Assembly (NCBI GenBank): GCA_035631615.1
Contig: DASQIK010000022.1
Coordinates: 1 to 30,439 of the forward strand
Length of the DNA stretch: 30,439 nucleotides
Source: UBA5189 sp035631615
GTDB lineage: Bacteria; Chloroflexota; Limnocylindria; Limnocylindrales; CSP1-4
Direction of reading: 5' to 3'
Positions 17,994-25,669 of this stretch are shown here, in pieces. The notes under the pieces are model-generated. The model did no database searches, was not told where the DNA came from, and worked only from the letters and a program-made list of their open reading frames with translations. A program made the translations under genes and the position numbers. Every line of letters begins with the position of its first letter. The first letter of the stretch is position 1.

Positions 17994-18923
17994 ATGCCGG
18001 TTCGATTCGGGCTCCAGCTGTGGCCCCAGCGCACGACCTGGCCCGAATTCCGCGAGGCGGCGCTCGCGGCCGAGGCCGCCGGCTGGGACTCGATCTGGAC
18101 GTGGGACCACCTGCTCGCGATCCAGGGTCCGTGGCAGCAACCGATCTTCGAGGGCTGGGCCCTGCTGCACGCCGTTGCCGCGGTCACCGAGCGCGTCCGG
18201 GTCGGGCTGATGGTCGGCGCGAACACGTTCCGGAACCCGGGTGTCACGACCAAGCTCGCGGCGACGCTCGACCACGTGTCCAACGGCCGCGCGATCCTCG
18301 GCATCGGCGGCGCCTGGTTCGAGCGCGAGCACGAGGCGTTCGGCATCGACTTCGGGGCGACGGTCGGCGAGCGCCTCGACAGGCTCGAGGAGGCGGTGCC
18401 GCTGATGCGCCGCCTGTTCGACGGCGAGCTGGTCAGCCACGCGGGCCGCTTCTACACCTTGAGGGACGCCCTGTGCGAGCCGCGGCCCGTGCAGGCCCAC
18501 CTGCCGCTCCTGGTCGGCGGCAGCGGGCCGCGGAAGACGCTGCGCACGGTCGCCCGCCACGCCGATGCGTGGAACACGAGCGGCGACATCCCGACCCTGA
18601 AGGGCTACCTAGAGGTGCTGGCTGCCCACTGCGACGATGCGGGCCGCTCGATGTCCGACATCGAGCTCACGATCAGCTTCCCCACCATCATCCGTGACAA
18701 GGTCCCGGCAGCCGAGGCCGCGCGGGCGAGCCAGCTCGCGTACAACGGGATCACGGATGGCGGCGGGGGCGTGCCACTCCTGCTCGGCTCGCCGACGGTC
18801 GTCGCCGAGGCGCTCAGGCCGTACCTCGCCCTGGGCTTCTCGACGGTGATCGTGCGCATGCCCGCACCGTTCGACCGCGAGACGATCGAGCGGTTGCCGG
18901 AGGTCCTCGACCTCCTCGGCTGA
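17994..18923 (+). CDS. LLM-class F420-dependent oxidoreductase
   Basis: A 309-residue luciferase-like TIM barrel. Visible: VRFGLQLWPQRTTWPEFREA, DSIWTWDHLLAIQG, RVRVGLMVGANTFRNPGVTT, LGIGGAWFEREHEAFGIDFG and LPLLVGGSGPRKTLRTVARH, all usual for TIGR03560-type F420 enzymes. It should reduce or oxidise an organic substrate with F420 in the cytosol; the substrate is unknown. A strong Shine-Dalgarno, GGAGGA, lies at 17978-17983 inside the end of the previous gene, 10 nt before the ATG, as expected for the second gene of an operon. It resembles the LLM protein at 25670 in length and motifs (both have LGxGxAW), and the two may be paralogues. A GC-rich hairpin follows 48 nt after the stop. Confidence 0.87.
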   Translation: MPVRFGLQLWPQRTTWPEFREAALAAEAAGWDSIWTWDHLLAIQGPWQQPIFEGWALLHAVAAVTERVRVGLMVGANTFRNPGVTTKLAATLDHVSNGRAILGIGGAWFEREHEAFGIDFGATVGERLDRLEEAVPLMRRLFDGELVSHAGRFYTLRDALCEPRPVQAHLPLLVGGSGPRKTLRTVARHADAWNTSGDIPTLKGYLEVLAAHCDDAGRSMSDIELTISFPTIIRDKVPAAEAARASQLAYNGITDGGGGVPLLLGSPTVVAEALRPYLALGFSTVIVRMPAPFDRETIERLPEVLDLLG

Positions 18924-18971
18924 GCGGCGTCCGTGCCCTGTCCGAGCGCGAAAGGGCGCAAATGAGCGGTG

Positions 18972-19008
18972 CCGGCCGGCCCGCGCCTCATGGACGCGGG
19001 CCGGCCGG
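18972..19008. terminator. 14-bp GC hairpin between convergent genes
   Basis: CCGGCCGGCCCGCG, a 9-nt loop, and the exact reverse complement CGCGGGCCGGCCGG form a perfect stem between the LLM gene and the convergent Asp-box gene, 5 nt beyond the latter's stop. It lacks a T-tract on both strands, so it may be a bidirectional hairpin-only terminator. Confidence 0.6.
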
Positions 19009-19013
19009 GAACC

Positions 19014-22000
19014 TCACTGATCGAGCCAGGTCAAGGCCCGGTTCATGAGGTCGGCCTTCTGGGCGGCAGTTCCATACGCCTCGAACGGGAAGGCGAGGAA
19101 CAAGACCTTGTAGCCACCGTCGGAGACGGTGAGCGCATCGGTCTGCGAGCTGTCGTCCGTGAACGCCGCGGTCGCCGGAGCGATCGGGGTGATCTGGTCC
19201 TCGAACGAAGCGTTCAGGACGGAGTGGTCGATCGCAACCGATCCGATGCCATCGGTGACGGGATTGCCCGTCACGCTGTGCACCTGGTTGGTTGCCTGGT
19301 CGTTCTGCACCTCGGACCCGTTCCAGGCGATGTGCAGGTAGTTGTGCACGAACGGGGTCGTTCCGGCGGCCTGGTCGAGGATGTCCTGGCCGGACATGAA
19401 CAGCCGTCCGCCGCCATCGAGGAAGGTGGCCAGCTCGGACTCGTACGGACCGATCGGGGCCGGGTAGCTGTTGCCGGTGAACCAGATGACGTTGCGATGG
19501 GCGGCCAGGTACGTCGCCGGGATGACCGACTTCACCGAGAGGTCCCAGTAGCCGTACGAGATCCCGTTCGCGCTCAGTGCGTCCCGGTAGTACGGCGCCG
19601 AGTCGACCGGGCTGTTGGTGTCGTTGTCCACCAGCAGCGTGTCGAACTGCGCCGCCATCGAGGTCAGCGTCGCCGATCCGTTGACCGACGCGTCCGCCAC
19701 CGAGGTCGCCGCGAACGTGGTGTCGTTCGTGGCCTGTTCGGCGGCATTCGCGGGGACGTCGACCTTCACGCACACGTCGACCGTGTCGCCGGCGGCGACG
19801 CTTGTCGTCGTGGCCAGCGGTGTCGTGCATGTTGCGTCATACACCGCGGATGTCCAGCTGCCACCGGACGTGGACACGGAGTAGGAATCCGTCTTGTAGC
19901 CGGTGTTCGTCAGGTGCTCGATGAACCTGGCGCTCTGACCATCCTTGGCGCCCTCGGTGTCGGACGTCGGGGACAGCCGGAGCCCATGCGGAGGCGCGAT
20001 GTGCGTCGTGTGCGGGCTTCCGGTCGTGAGCGTCCCGCTGGCGTTCTTCACCACGATGCCGTCGTCGACGATGGAGGTGACCGATGCAGGCAGGGCCGGG
20101 TCGATGGTGGCGTAGAACGTCAGCGTCAGGCTGCCGCCGGCGGGCACCGTCAAGCCGTCCCAGTGGATGGTCTTGCCACCCAGGTAGCCGCCATTGCCGA
20201 TGTTGCTCACCGTCGTGTACGCGGGCACGGGGTCGGTGAGCGACACGCCCGTGGCGGACGCGTTGCCGATGTTCCGGAGCGTGATCGTGTAATGGATGGT
20301 GCTCGCGGGGCCAACCGGCCGGCCGTCATCGGCCTTCGAGACGACGAGTGCCGGCAGCTGGGCCGCGATGCCCAACGTATAGGCGCCGCGTCCGTGCGTC
20401 CCGGCGATCAGGACGCCGTGGGTGGCGTCGTAGTCGAGCTGCCACACGGCAACCTTCGGCATCCCGCTGCCCAGGTTGAACCACTTCTTGCCACCGTTGG
20501 TCGTGAAGAAGGCGCCGACGTCCGTCCCGACGTACAGGGTCTTGGCGTTGGCCGGATCGATGACGATGCTGTTGACCGGCGCGTCGGGCAGGTTGCCGGT
20601 GATGTTCTGCCAATGGGCGCCACCGTCGGACGTGGCGAACACGTGTCCACTGTTGCCGGGCGTCGCCGGCCCGAATCCACCGTAGGCCGCATAGGCGATC
20701 CGCCAGTTGGAGCGGTCGACCGCGATCTGGTTGACCGGCCGGCCGGGCAGCGTCCCTACGCCGACCCGATGCCAGGTCGGCGATGCGGCCGTCACCGCGT
20801 CGGGGCTGACCTGGATCCAGCCCTCGTCCGTCCCGGCGTACACGCCGTCACCGCCGTCGGCGACGCCGATGGCGCTGATGAGGCAGCCGCGGGCGCCGTT
20901 GGCAGCGCCGCCGGTGCACCCGCTCGTGAGGTCGCCGCTGATCGGCGCCCAGGTCACGTCCGGGGCGCTCGCGGTTTCGGCGTTGTTCGTCCGGTACACG
21001 CGATACGTGCCCAGGAAGAGCTGGTTGACGTTGCCACGGTTCTGCACCCACGGGATGTAGAACTCGGAGCGGTCATTGGTGTTCAGGCCGGTGCGAATCG
21101 GCTCGTTGCCGAAGAACGTGTTCGTCTCCGTCGGGCCGAAGCGATACGGCGAGATCGAGAAGTACGTGCCGAAGACATAGGCCGGCACGGACGGATTGCC
21201 GACGTTCGGCGTCGTCTGGTCGACGATGACCTGGCCACCGTCGCCGCTCGACTGGTCGAACCAGCGGCTGTTCGCGAGCGACTTGCGCAGCGTTCCGTTG
21301 TCCTGCGTGCCGCCCCAGTACTGGCCGGGGATGAGGGGCACGGTCGCGATCGAGCTGTACTGCCCGAGCGCCAGGCCCGTGGAGTGAATCAAGGAGGCCG
21401 TGAACGGATTGACCTGGCCGTTCAGGTTCTGCCAATCGGCCGCGGACAGGGGGTCGGTGGGGCCGTTGCGTCCGCCGCCGGTATGCGAATCCCAGACGCC
21501 GCCGTCGTTGCCGAGCGCGACGTGCGAGGTGAGGTTTGCCTGGAAGGCGAAGGCATGGAAGTCGGGGTGCAGGTCGTACCCCAGGTTCTTCCACGTGGCC
21601 CCGCCGTCGGTCGAGCGATACACGCCGCCCGACTGCGGGCTGTTGTTGTAGCCATACGAACCGAGCGCGTAGACGACGTCCGGATTCGTCGGATCGGGCT
21701 TGACGACGTTGTCGTAGAAGCACTGCGTGCCGCAGTAGTCGCTGACCCGGTTGATCCCGGATCCGCCCGCCGTGATCGTCCAGGTGGCGCCGGAATCGAC
21801 CGACTTGTAGACCCGGCCAACGTGGTAGGCGTCGTTCGTATCGAAGTAGTCGAAGCCGGTATAGAGCGTGGCCGCGGTCCCGGTCGGGTCCGAGATGCCA
21901 AGGGAGAACCGGGTGCCGCCCTCGAGGAAGTGGCCGGCTGGCAGGCCGGTCATGGACGTCGCCCAGGTGGCGCCGCCATCGGTCGACTTGTAGATGCCAT

Positions 22001-22934
22001 CGCCCCAGAAGGATGCGAACAGCGTGGCGGGGTGCATGGGATCCATGACCAGGTCGGTCGCCCCGTGCAGCTGGTCGGTCGTGCCCTTGCGCAGGGTCCA
22101 GGACGTGCCGCCGTTCGTCGACTCGTACACGCCGTATGGGTTGCCGGTCGGGCTGCTGGTGCGATGGTTGCCGCCGCGACCGCGCAGCGTGGCCGCGTAG
22201 ACGTGCTGCGGATTCGTGGGGTCCACCACGATGGCGGACACGGCCTGGCCCGTGAACAGCGTGGACACGTGCTGCCACGTGAGCCCGCCGTCGGAGGAGC
22301 GGTAGAAGCCATCGCCGTAGTAGCTGTCACCCGACAGCGCCCCCTCGCCGGAGCCCATGTAGACGATGTGGTCGTCGCTCGGTGCGAGGGCCATTGCGCC
22401 GACGGACTGGGTATCCGACGCGTTGCTGCGCGGCGTCCAGATCCCGGTGCCGGCGTCGTACGTCCAGACGCCACCCTGCGCTGCGCCCAGGATGATCGTG
22501 CCGTCGTTTCGGATCACGAGGGCGCCGATCCGGCCGGTCACCGCCTCGAACGTGTTGCTCGTGCGGCCGACCTGGACGATCGGATCGGGTCCCTGCTGGA
22601 CCCATGTGCCGCCGCGGGTCGCGCCCGCGGGCGCGGCATGCGCGATCGAATTGCCCTGGTTCGCCGCCTTCGTGCGGAGGCCGGCCGCCTGGGTGATCGA
22701 CAGCTGGGTGTCGCCGGCGAGCAGCCGGCTCAGGTAGTACGCGTCGCGGAGCTTCTCGATGCCTGCCTGTGATTCGTCGACGCCGCGGAACTCATTCGCG
22801 ATCTCGCCCTTGGGTGTCAGCAGAGTCGGGGTGTCGTTGGGCGGGCCCGCCGCCACTGCGGGCGCAAGTCCGGTGAGGAGCGCGCTCGACACGATGAGCG
22901 CGATGGCCATGAATCCACGCAGACGGGAAGGCAC
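19014..22934 (-). CDS. Large secreted Asp-box (sortilin/BNR-type) beta-propeller protein
   Basis: A 1306-residue exported protein. Signal peptide at about 1-29 (MAIALIVSSALL core, cleavage near AVAA). At about 80-850 is a long beta-propeller region with repeated Asp-boxes: SSDGGLTWQHV, STNGGTSWTLR, STDGGATWATS, SVDSGATWTIT, STDGGATWKNL, TSDGGAHWQNI, TTNGGKKWFNL. These resemble VPS10/sortilin and BNR glycosidase-like propellers, which bind proteins or glycans. At about 865-960 is a DUF11-type immunoglobulin domain (YTITLRNIGNASATGVSLTD). The last 210 residues start LLVDNDTNSPVDSAPYYRDAL and contain FLDGGGRLFMSGQDILD, a GATase1-like domain seen in secreted Chloroflexota proteins. No C-terminal membrane anchor. 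GTG start set by GGAGGAAG 7 nt upstream. No catalytic residues assigned; adhesion or polymer binding is a guess. Confidence 0.85.
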   Translation of the reverse strand: MPSRLRGFMAIALIVSSALLTGLAPAVAAGPPNDTPTLLTPKGEIANEFRGVDESQAGIEKLRDAYYLSRLLAGDTQLSITQAAGLRTKAANQGNSIAHAAPAGATRGGTWVQQGPDPIVQVGRTSNTFEAVTGRIGALVIRNDGTIILGAAQGGVWTYDAGTGIWTPRSNASDTQSVGAMALAPSDDHIVYMGSGEGALSGDSYYGDGFYRSSDGGLTWQHVSTLFTGQAVSAIVVDPTNPQHVYAATLRGRGGNHRTSSPTGNPYGVYESTNGGTSWTLRKGTTDQLHGATDLVMDPMHPATLFASFWGDGIYKSTDGGATWATSMTGLPAGHFLEGGTRFSLGISDPTGTAATLYTGFDYFDTNDAYHVGRVYKSVDSGATWTITAGGSGINRVSDYCGTQCFYDNVVKPDPTNPDVVYALGSYGYNNSPQSGGVYRSTDGGATWKNLGYDLHPDFHAFAFQANLTSHVALGNDGGVWDSHTGGGRNGPTDPLSAADWQNLNGQVNPFTASLIHSTGLALGQYSSIATVPLIPGQYWGGTQDNGTLRKSLANSRWFDQSSGDGGQVIVDQTTPNVGNPSVPAYVFGTYFSISPYRFGPTETNTFFGNEPIRTGLNTNDRSEFYIPWVQNRGNVNQLFLGTYRVYRTNNAETASAPDVTWAPISGDLTSGCTGGAANGARGCLISAIGVADGGDGVYAGTDEGWIQVSPDAVTAASPTWHRVGVGTLPGRPVNQIAVDRSNWRIAYAAYGGFGPATPGNSGHVFATSDGGAHWQNITGNLPDAPVNSIVIDPANAKTLYVGTDVGAFFTTNGGKKWFNLGSGMPKVAVWQLDYDATHGVLIAGTHGRGAYTLGIAAQLPALVVSKADDGRPVGPASTIHYTITLRNIGNASATGVSLTDPVPAYTTVSNIGNGGYLGGKTIHWDGLTVPAGGSLTLTFYATIDPALPASVTSIVDDGIVVKNASGTLTTGSPHTTHIAPPHGLRLSPTSDTEGAKDGQSARFIEHLTNTGYKTDSYSVSTSGGSWTSAVYDATCTTPLATTTSVAAGDTVDVCVKVDVPANAAEQATNDTTFAATSVADASVNGSATLTSMAAQFDTLLVDNDTNSPVDSAPYYRDALSANGISYGYWDLSVKSVIPATYLAAHRNVIWFTGNSYPAPIGPYESELATFLDGGGRLFMSGQDILDQAAGTTPFVHNYLHIAWNGSEVQNDQATNQVHSVTGNPVTDGIGSVAIDHSVLNASFEDQITPIAPATAAFTDDSSQTDALTVSDGGYKVLFLAFPFEAYGTAAQKADLMNRALTWLDQ

Positions 22935-22941
22935 GGTGAAA

Positions 22942-22949
22942 CTTCCTCC
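22942..22949 (-). promoter_or_regulatory. Strong Shine-Dalgarno of the Asp-box protein gene (GGAGGAAG)
   Basis: Minus-strand GGAGGAAG ends 7 nt before the GTG at 22934 and decides this start. It shows that the organism keeps normal Shine-Dalgarno initiation beside the leaderless type. A possible TTGACT at 23014-23009 (minus strand) may be a -35, but its partner is weak. Confidence 0.65.
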
Positions 22950-23107
22950 ACTTGGCTCGGGGGCCGCGCTGGTCTTTGCCGACAGGATCGACCGGCTCGC
23001 TGGGGCAGTCAAGTTACATCTGCCACGGTGGAGTGCGGTTTCGGTTGAACGGCGAAACCGTGGTGCGGGCACGCACCGCTCGCGACCGGGCGCTTCACCA
23101 CCAGTCG

Positions 23108-23209
23108 TCACGCCCGCGGCGCCGCCCGAAGGAGGAGGGCCAGTCCGCCGACGACGACGACCGCGCCGATGCCACTGTCGCCGCATCCCGGGAGCGCCCA
23201 CGCGACCCT
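23108..23209 (-). pseudogene. Orphan C-terminal sorting signal-like fragment
   Basis: In the 290-bp gap 22935-23224 one minus-strand frame between a TAG and a TGA reads 33 residues. These include LPGCGDSGIG, then a hydrophobic run AVVVVGGLALLL, then R-A-A-P-R-A and a stop. LPxxG plus a hydrophobic segment plus basic residues at the very C terminus is the layout of a sortase-type sorting signal. There is no start codon, so it can only be the remnant of a lost surface-protein gene whose 5' part would lie where cofD now starts, or a chance GC-rich frame. I see nothing else coding in this gap. Confidence 0.25.
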
Positions 23210-23210
23210 C

Positions 23211-23216
23211 TATCGT
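23211..23216 (+). promoter_or_regulatory. -10 box of cofD (TATCGT)
   Basis: TATCGT ends 8 nt before the ATG at 23225, with no Shine-Dalgarno. It is the promoter of the F420 gene cluster by position. Confidence 0.45.
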
Positions 23217-23224
23217 TGCGGTAG

Positions 23225-24172
23225 ATGGCGACTCCCCATGTCGTGACCCTCGCCGGCGGGGTCGGTGGCGCGCGGCTCGCGCACGGGCTGCAGGCGCACC
23301 TCGGGAGCGCGCTGACGGTCATCGTCAACACGGCCGACGACGTCGAGCGGCACGGGCTGCACGTGTCGCCCGACCACGACACGGTCATGTACACCCTCGC
23401 GGGCATCGACAACCGGGAGTGGGGCTGGGGCCTGGAGGGCGAGACCTTCGCGGCCGCCGGGATGCTCGACCGATACGGCGAGGAGTCCTGGTTCCGGCTC
23501 GGCGATCGCGACCTCGCGACGCACATCGTGCGGAGTGCCCGGCTGCGGCGCGGCGATCGCCCGACCGAGATTGCGCTCGAACTCCAACGGGCCCTGGGCG
23601 TGGCCGCCGCGGTCCTGCCGATGTCCGACGCCGCGGTCCGGACACAGGTGCTGACCGACGACGGCTGGCTCGACTTCCAGGACTACTTCGTCCGGCGCCA
23701 CCAGGAGCCGGCCGTGCGCGACGTCCGCTTCGTGGGCATCGAGGACGCCAGGGCGACGCCGGAGGTCGAGGCGGCACTCGGCCAGGCAGCCGCGATCGTG
23801 ATTGCGCCATCGAATCCGTTCGTCTCGGTGCGGCCCATCCTCGGCGTCGCCGGCATCGAGGCTCGGCTCCAGGTTGCGCGCACGCGCGGCGTGCCGGTCG
23901 TCGCGGTGTCCGGCATCGTCGGTGGCGCGGCGCTCAAGGGGCCCGCGGACCGGATGCTCGTCTCGCTCGGCCACGAGGCGAGCGCGCTCGGCGTCGCCCG
24001 CCAGTACACGGGAGTCGCGGACGTGTTCGTGCTCGATACCGTCGACGCGACGCTTGAGGCGCACATCGCCGCCCTGGGCATGCGGACCATCGTGACCGAG
24101 ACGATCATGCGCGGCGACGCCGGCCGGGCCCGGCTCGCGGGCGAGATCCTGGAGGCCGTGCTCCCGGCCTGA
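23225..24172 (+). CDS. cofD: 2-phospho-L-lactate transferase (CofD/FbiA)
   Basis: A 315-residue CofD-family enzyme. It joins the phospho-lactyl (or phosphoenolpyruvyl) moiety of the activated donor made by CofC to the deazaflavin Fo, giving F420-0 or its dehydro form. Family motifs: VTLAGGVGGARLAHGLQ at about 7-23 (nucleotide-type loop), VNTADDVERHGLHVSPDHDT with the metal-binding Asp pair, WGLEGETF, WFRLGDRDLATHIVRSARLR, VIAPSNPFVSVRPIL, and VSGIVGGAALKGPADRML near residue 240. All are intact and the length is normal. It heads the order cofD-cofC-cofE. The gap to cofC is 27 nt. Fo synthase (cofG/cofH or fbiC) is not in the window. Cytosolic. Confidence 0.93.
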   Translation: MATPHVVTLAGGVGGARLAHGLQAHLGSALTVIVNTADDVERHGLHVSPDHDTVMYTLAGIDNREWGWGLEGETFAAAGMLDRYGEESWFRLGDRDLATHIVRSARLRRGDRPTEIALELQRALGVAAAVLPMSDAAVRTQVLTDDGWLDFQDYFVRRHQEPAVRDVRFVGIEDARATPEVEAALGQAAAIVIAPSNPFVSVRPILGVAGIEARLQVARTRGVPVVAVSGIVGGAALKGPADRMLVSLGHEASALGVARQYTGVADVFVLDTVDATLEAHIAALGMRTIVTETIMRGDAGRARLAGEILEAVLPA

Positions 24173-24187
24173 GAACGGCTCCGCCGG

Positions 24188-24193
24188 TACGAT
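24188..24193 (+). promoter_or_regulatory. -10 box of cofC (TACGAT)
   Basis: TACGAT ends 6 nt before the GTG at 24200, in the short gap after cofD. It supports the GTG start and suggests an internal promoter for cofC-cofE. Confidence 0.4.
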
Positions 24194-24199
24194 GCCGCC

Positions 24200-24850
24200 G
24201 TGGAGCCTGTCACCGGTCCGGACCTCGCCAGGACGTGGGCGCTCGTCCCGATCCGCGGGCTCGAGACGGCCAAGACCCGCCTCGGCGGCGACCTCGACGC
24301 CGAGGAGCGCCGGGATCTGGTCGTCGATCTGCTCCAGCGAACGCTCGTCGCGACCCGCGACGCCCGGCGGGTGGCGGGCACGATCCTGGTCACGATGGAC
24401 CCGGCGGCTGCCGGCATCGCCCGCGATCACCGGGCGGTCGGCCTCGTGGAGCGCGCCCCCGGGCTCAACGGCGCCATCACGGCCGCTCGATCGGTTGCGG
24501 TCGCGCGCGGCGCGACGGCCGTGCTCGTGCTCCCCGCGGACCTGCCGGCGATCAGCGCGCCGACGGTGGACGCGCTGCTCGACGCAGCGGACCGCGCCCG
24601 CGCTCCCGGCTCGATCGGCCTCGTCGCGCTCATCACCGACCAGCACGGCCGCGGGACGAACGCATTGCTCATCAGTCCGCCTGGGCGGATCGATCCCGTC
24701 TTCGGGCCGGCCAGCCGCGACCGCCATCGAGCCGCGGCCGCGGCCGCCGGCGCCACCTTCGTCGAGCTTGACGGGCCGCTTGGGCTCGACGTCGACACCC
24801 CCGACGACCTCGAGCTGGCCGAGGCGGCCCTGGGCGCCATCGGTGGCTGA
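24200..24850 (+). CDS. cofC: 2-phospho-L-lactate/PEP guanylyltransferase (CofC/FbiD)
   Basis: A 216-residue nucleotidyltransferase that activates 2-phospho-L-lactate (or phosphoenolpyruvate) with GTP for CofD. Motifs are as expected: WALVPIRGLETAKTRLGGDL at about 13-32 with the Lys and Arg of the nucleotide loop, ILVTMDPAAA, LNGAITAARSVAVARGATAV, VLPADLPAISAPTVD with the metal Asp, TNALLISPPGRIDPVFGPAS with the Asn and Phe-Gly-Pro of the substrate site, and the final LDVDTPDDLELAEAAL. The GTG start agrees with the TACGAT box. It overlaps cofE by 8 nt, so they are coupled. Whether it uses phospholactate or PEP cannot be read from sequence. Confidence 0.9.
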   Translation: MEPVTGPDLARTWALVPIRGLETAKTRLGGDLDAEERRDLVVDLLQRTLVATRDARRVAGTILVTMDPAAAGIARDHRAVGLVERAPGLNGAITAARSVAVARGATAVLVLPADLPAISAPTVDALLDAADRARAPGSIGLVALITDQHGRGTNALLISPPGRIDPVFGPASRDRHRAAAAAAGATFVELDGPLGLDVDTPDDLELAEAALGAIGG

Positions 24851-25625
24851 GCCACACGAGCCGTCGCACCTCGAGGTCATCGCGCTCGAGGGGATCCCGG
24901 AGATCAAGCCCGGCGACGACCTCCCCGAGATCGTCCTCGATGCGCTCCGGGCCACCCCGAACGCCCTGCCCGCGCGCGACGACGACGTGCTGGTCGTGAC
25001 CCAGAAGGTCGTCTCGAAGGCGGAGGGCGCGATCGCGGACCTCACGACCGTGGAGCCGCGTCCGGAGGCGGTCGCGTTCGCGAAGCGCTGGGATCGCGAC
25101 GCGCGCCAGGTCGAGCTGGTCCTGCGCCACGCGAAGCGCGTCGTCCGCATGGACAACGGCGTGGTGATCACCGAGACCGCGCACGGCTTCGTGTGCGCCA
25201 ACGGCGGCATCGATGCCTCGAACGTCGGGCCGGACAGTGGCTCGATCGTGACCCTCCTGCCCGATGACCCCGACGCCTCGGCCGCGCGCATCCGCGCCGT
25301 CGTCCGCGAGGCAACCGGCATCGACGTGCCCGTGATCGTGTCCGACTCGTTCGGGCGGCCGTGGCGGTTCGGGATCGTCGACGTCGCGATCGGGGTGTCC
25401 GGCGTGCTCCCGCTCGACGACCTGCGCGGGTCTCCCGATCACGACGGCCGGGTCATGAAGTCCACGATCCGGGCCGTCGCCGACGAGCTCGCGTCGGCCG
25501 CCGAGCTGACGCTCGGCAAGCATTCCGCGCGCCCCGTGGCCCTCGTGCGCGGCGCGGCCTTCCGCCGGGGCGAGGGCTCGATCAAGGACGTGCTGATGCC
25601 CGCCTCGTGGGACCTGTTCCGTTGA
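24843..25625 (+). CDS. cofE: Coenzyme F420-0:L-glutamate ligase (CofE)
   Basis: A 260-residue CofE domain that adds gamma-linked glutamates to F420-0 with GTP. Motifs: LEVIALEGIPEIKPGDDLPE at about 9-28, VVTQKVVSKAEGAIADL (about 54-70, with the conserved KVVSKAEG), DNGVVITETAHGFVCANGGIDASN (about 104-127), VIVSDSFGRPWRFGIVDVAIG with the metal-site Asp and Ser, and LMPASWDLFR at the end. It lacks the FMN-dependent reductase domain fused in mycobacterial FbiB, so any reduction of dehydro-F420-0 must be done elsewhere or is not needed. The GTG start at 24843 overlaps the cofC stop by 8 nt. It ends 44 nt before an LLM oxidoreductase gene that has its own promoter box. Confidence 0.92.
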   Translation: MAEPHEPSHLEVIALEGIPEIKPGDDLPEIVLDALRATPNALPARDDDVLVVTQKVVSKAEGAIADLTTVEPRPEAVAFAKRWDRDARQVELVLRHAKRVVRMDNGVVITETAHGFVCANGGIDASNVGPDSGSIVTLLPDDPDASAARIRAVVREATGIDVPVIVSDSFGRPWRFGIVDVAIGVSGVLPLDDLRGSPDHDGRVMKSTIRAVADELASAAELTLGKHSARPVALVRGAAFRRGEGSIKDVLMPASWDLFR

Positions 25626-25653
25626 CCCGGCAATGAATTCCGGCCGGAAGGCG

Positions 25654-25659
25654 TAGGCT
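25654..25659 (+). promoter_or_regulatory. -10 box of the LLM gene (TAGGCT)
   Basis: TAGGCT ends 10 nt before the ATG at 25670. A GGAGAA at 25661-25666 is too close to the ATG to be a normal ribosome site. Confidence 0.35.
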
Positions 25660-25669
25660 CGGAGAACGC

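Noticed and set aside
18969..22772. A 1267-codon open frame on the plus strand opposite the Asp-box protein
   Set aside because: No domain, Arg/Val/Gly/Asp-rich shadow composition; the minus strand has a signal peptide, repeated Asp-boxes and a strong Shine-Dalgarno.
22984..23014. Promoter TTGACT/GATCCT for the Asp-box gene (minus strand)
   Set aside because: Spacing is 19 bp and the -10 half is poor; mentioned only as a possibility in the ribosome-site entry.
23210..25321. A 703-codon minus-strand frame across cofD, cofC and cofE
   Set aside because: Shadow of three conserved enzymes with intact motifs on the plus strand.
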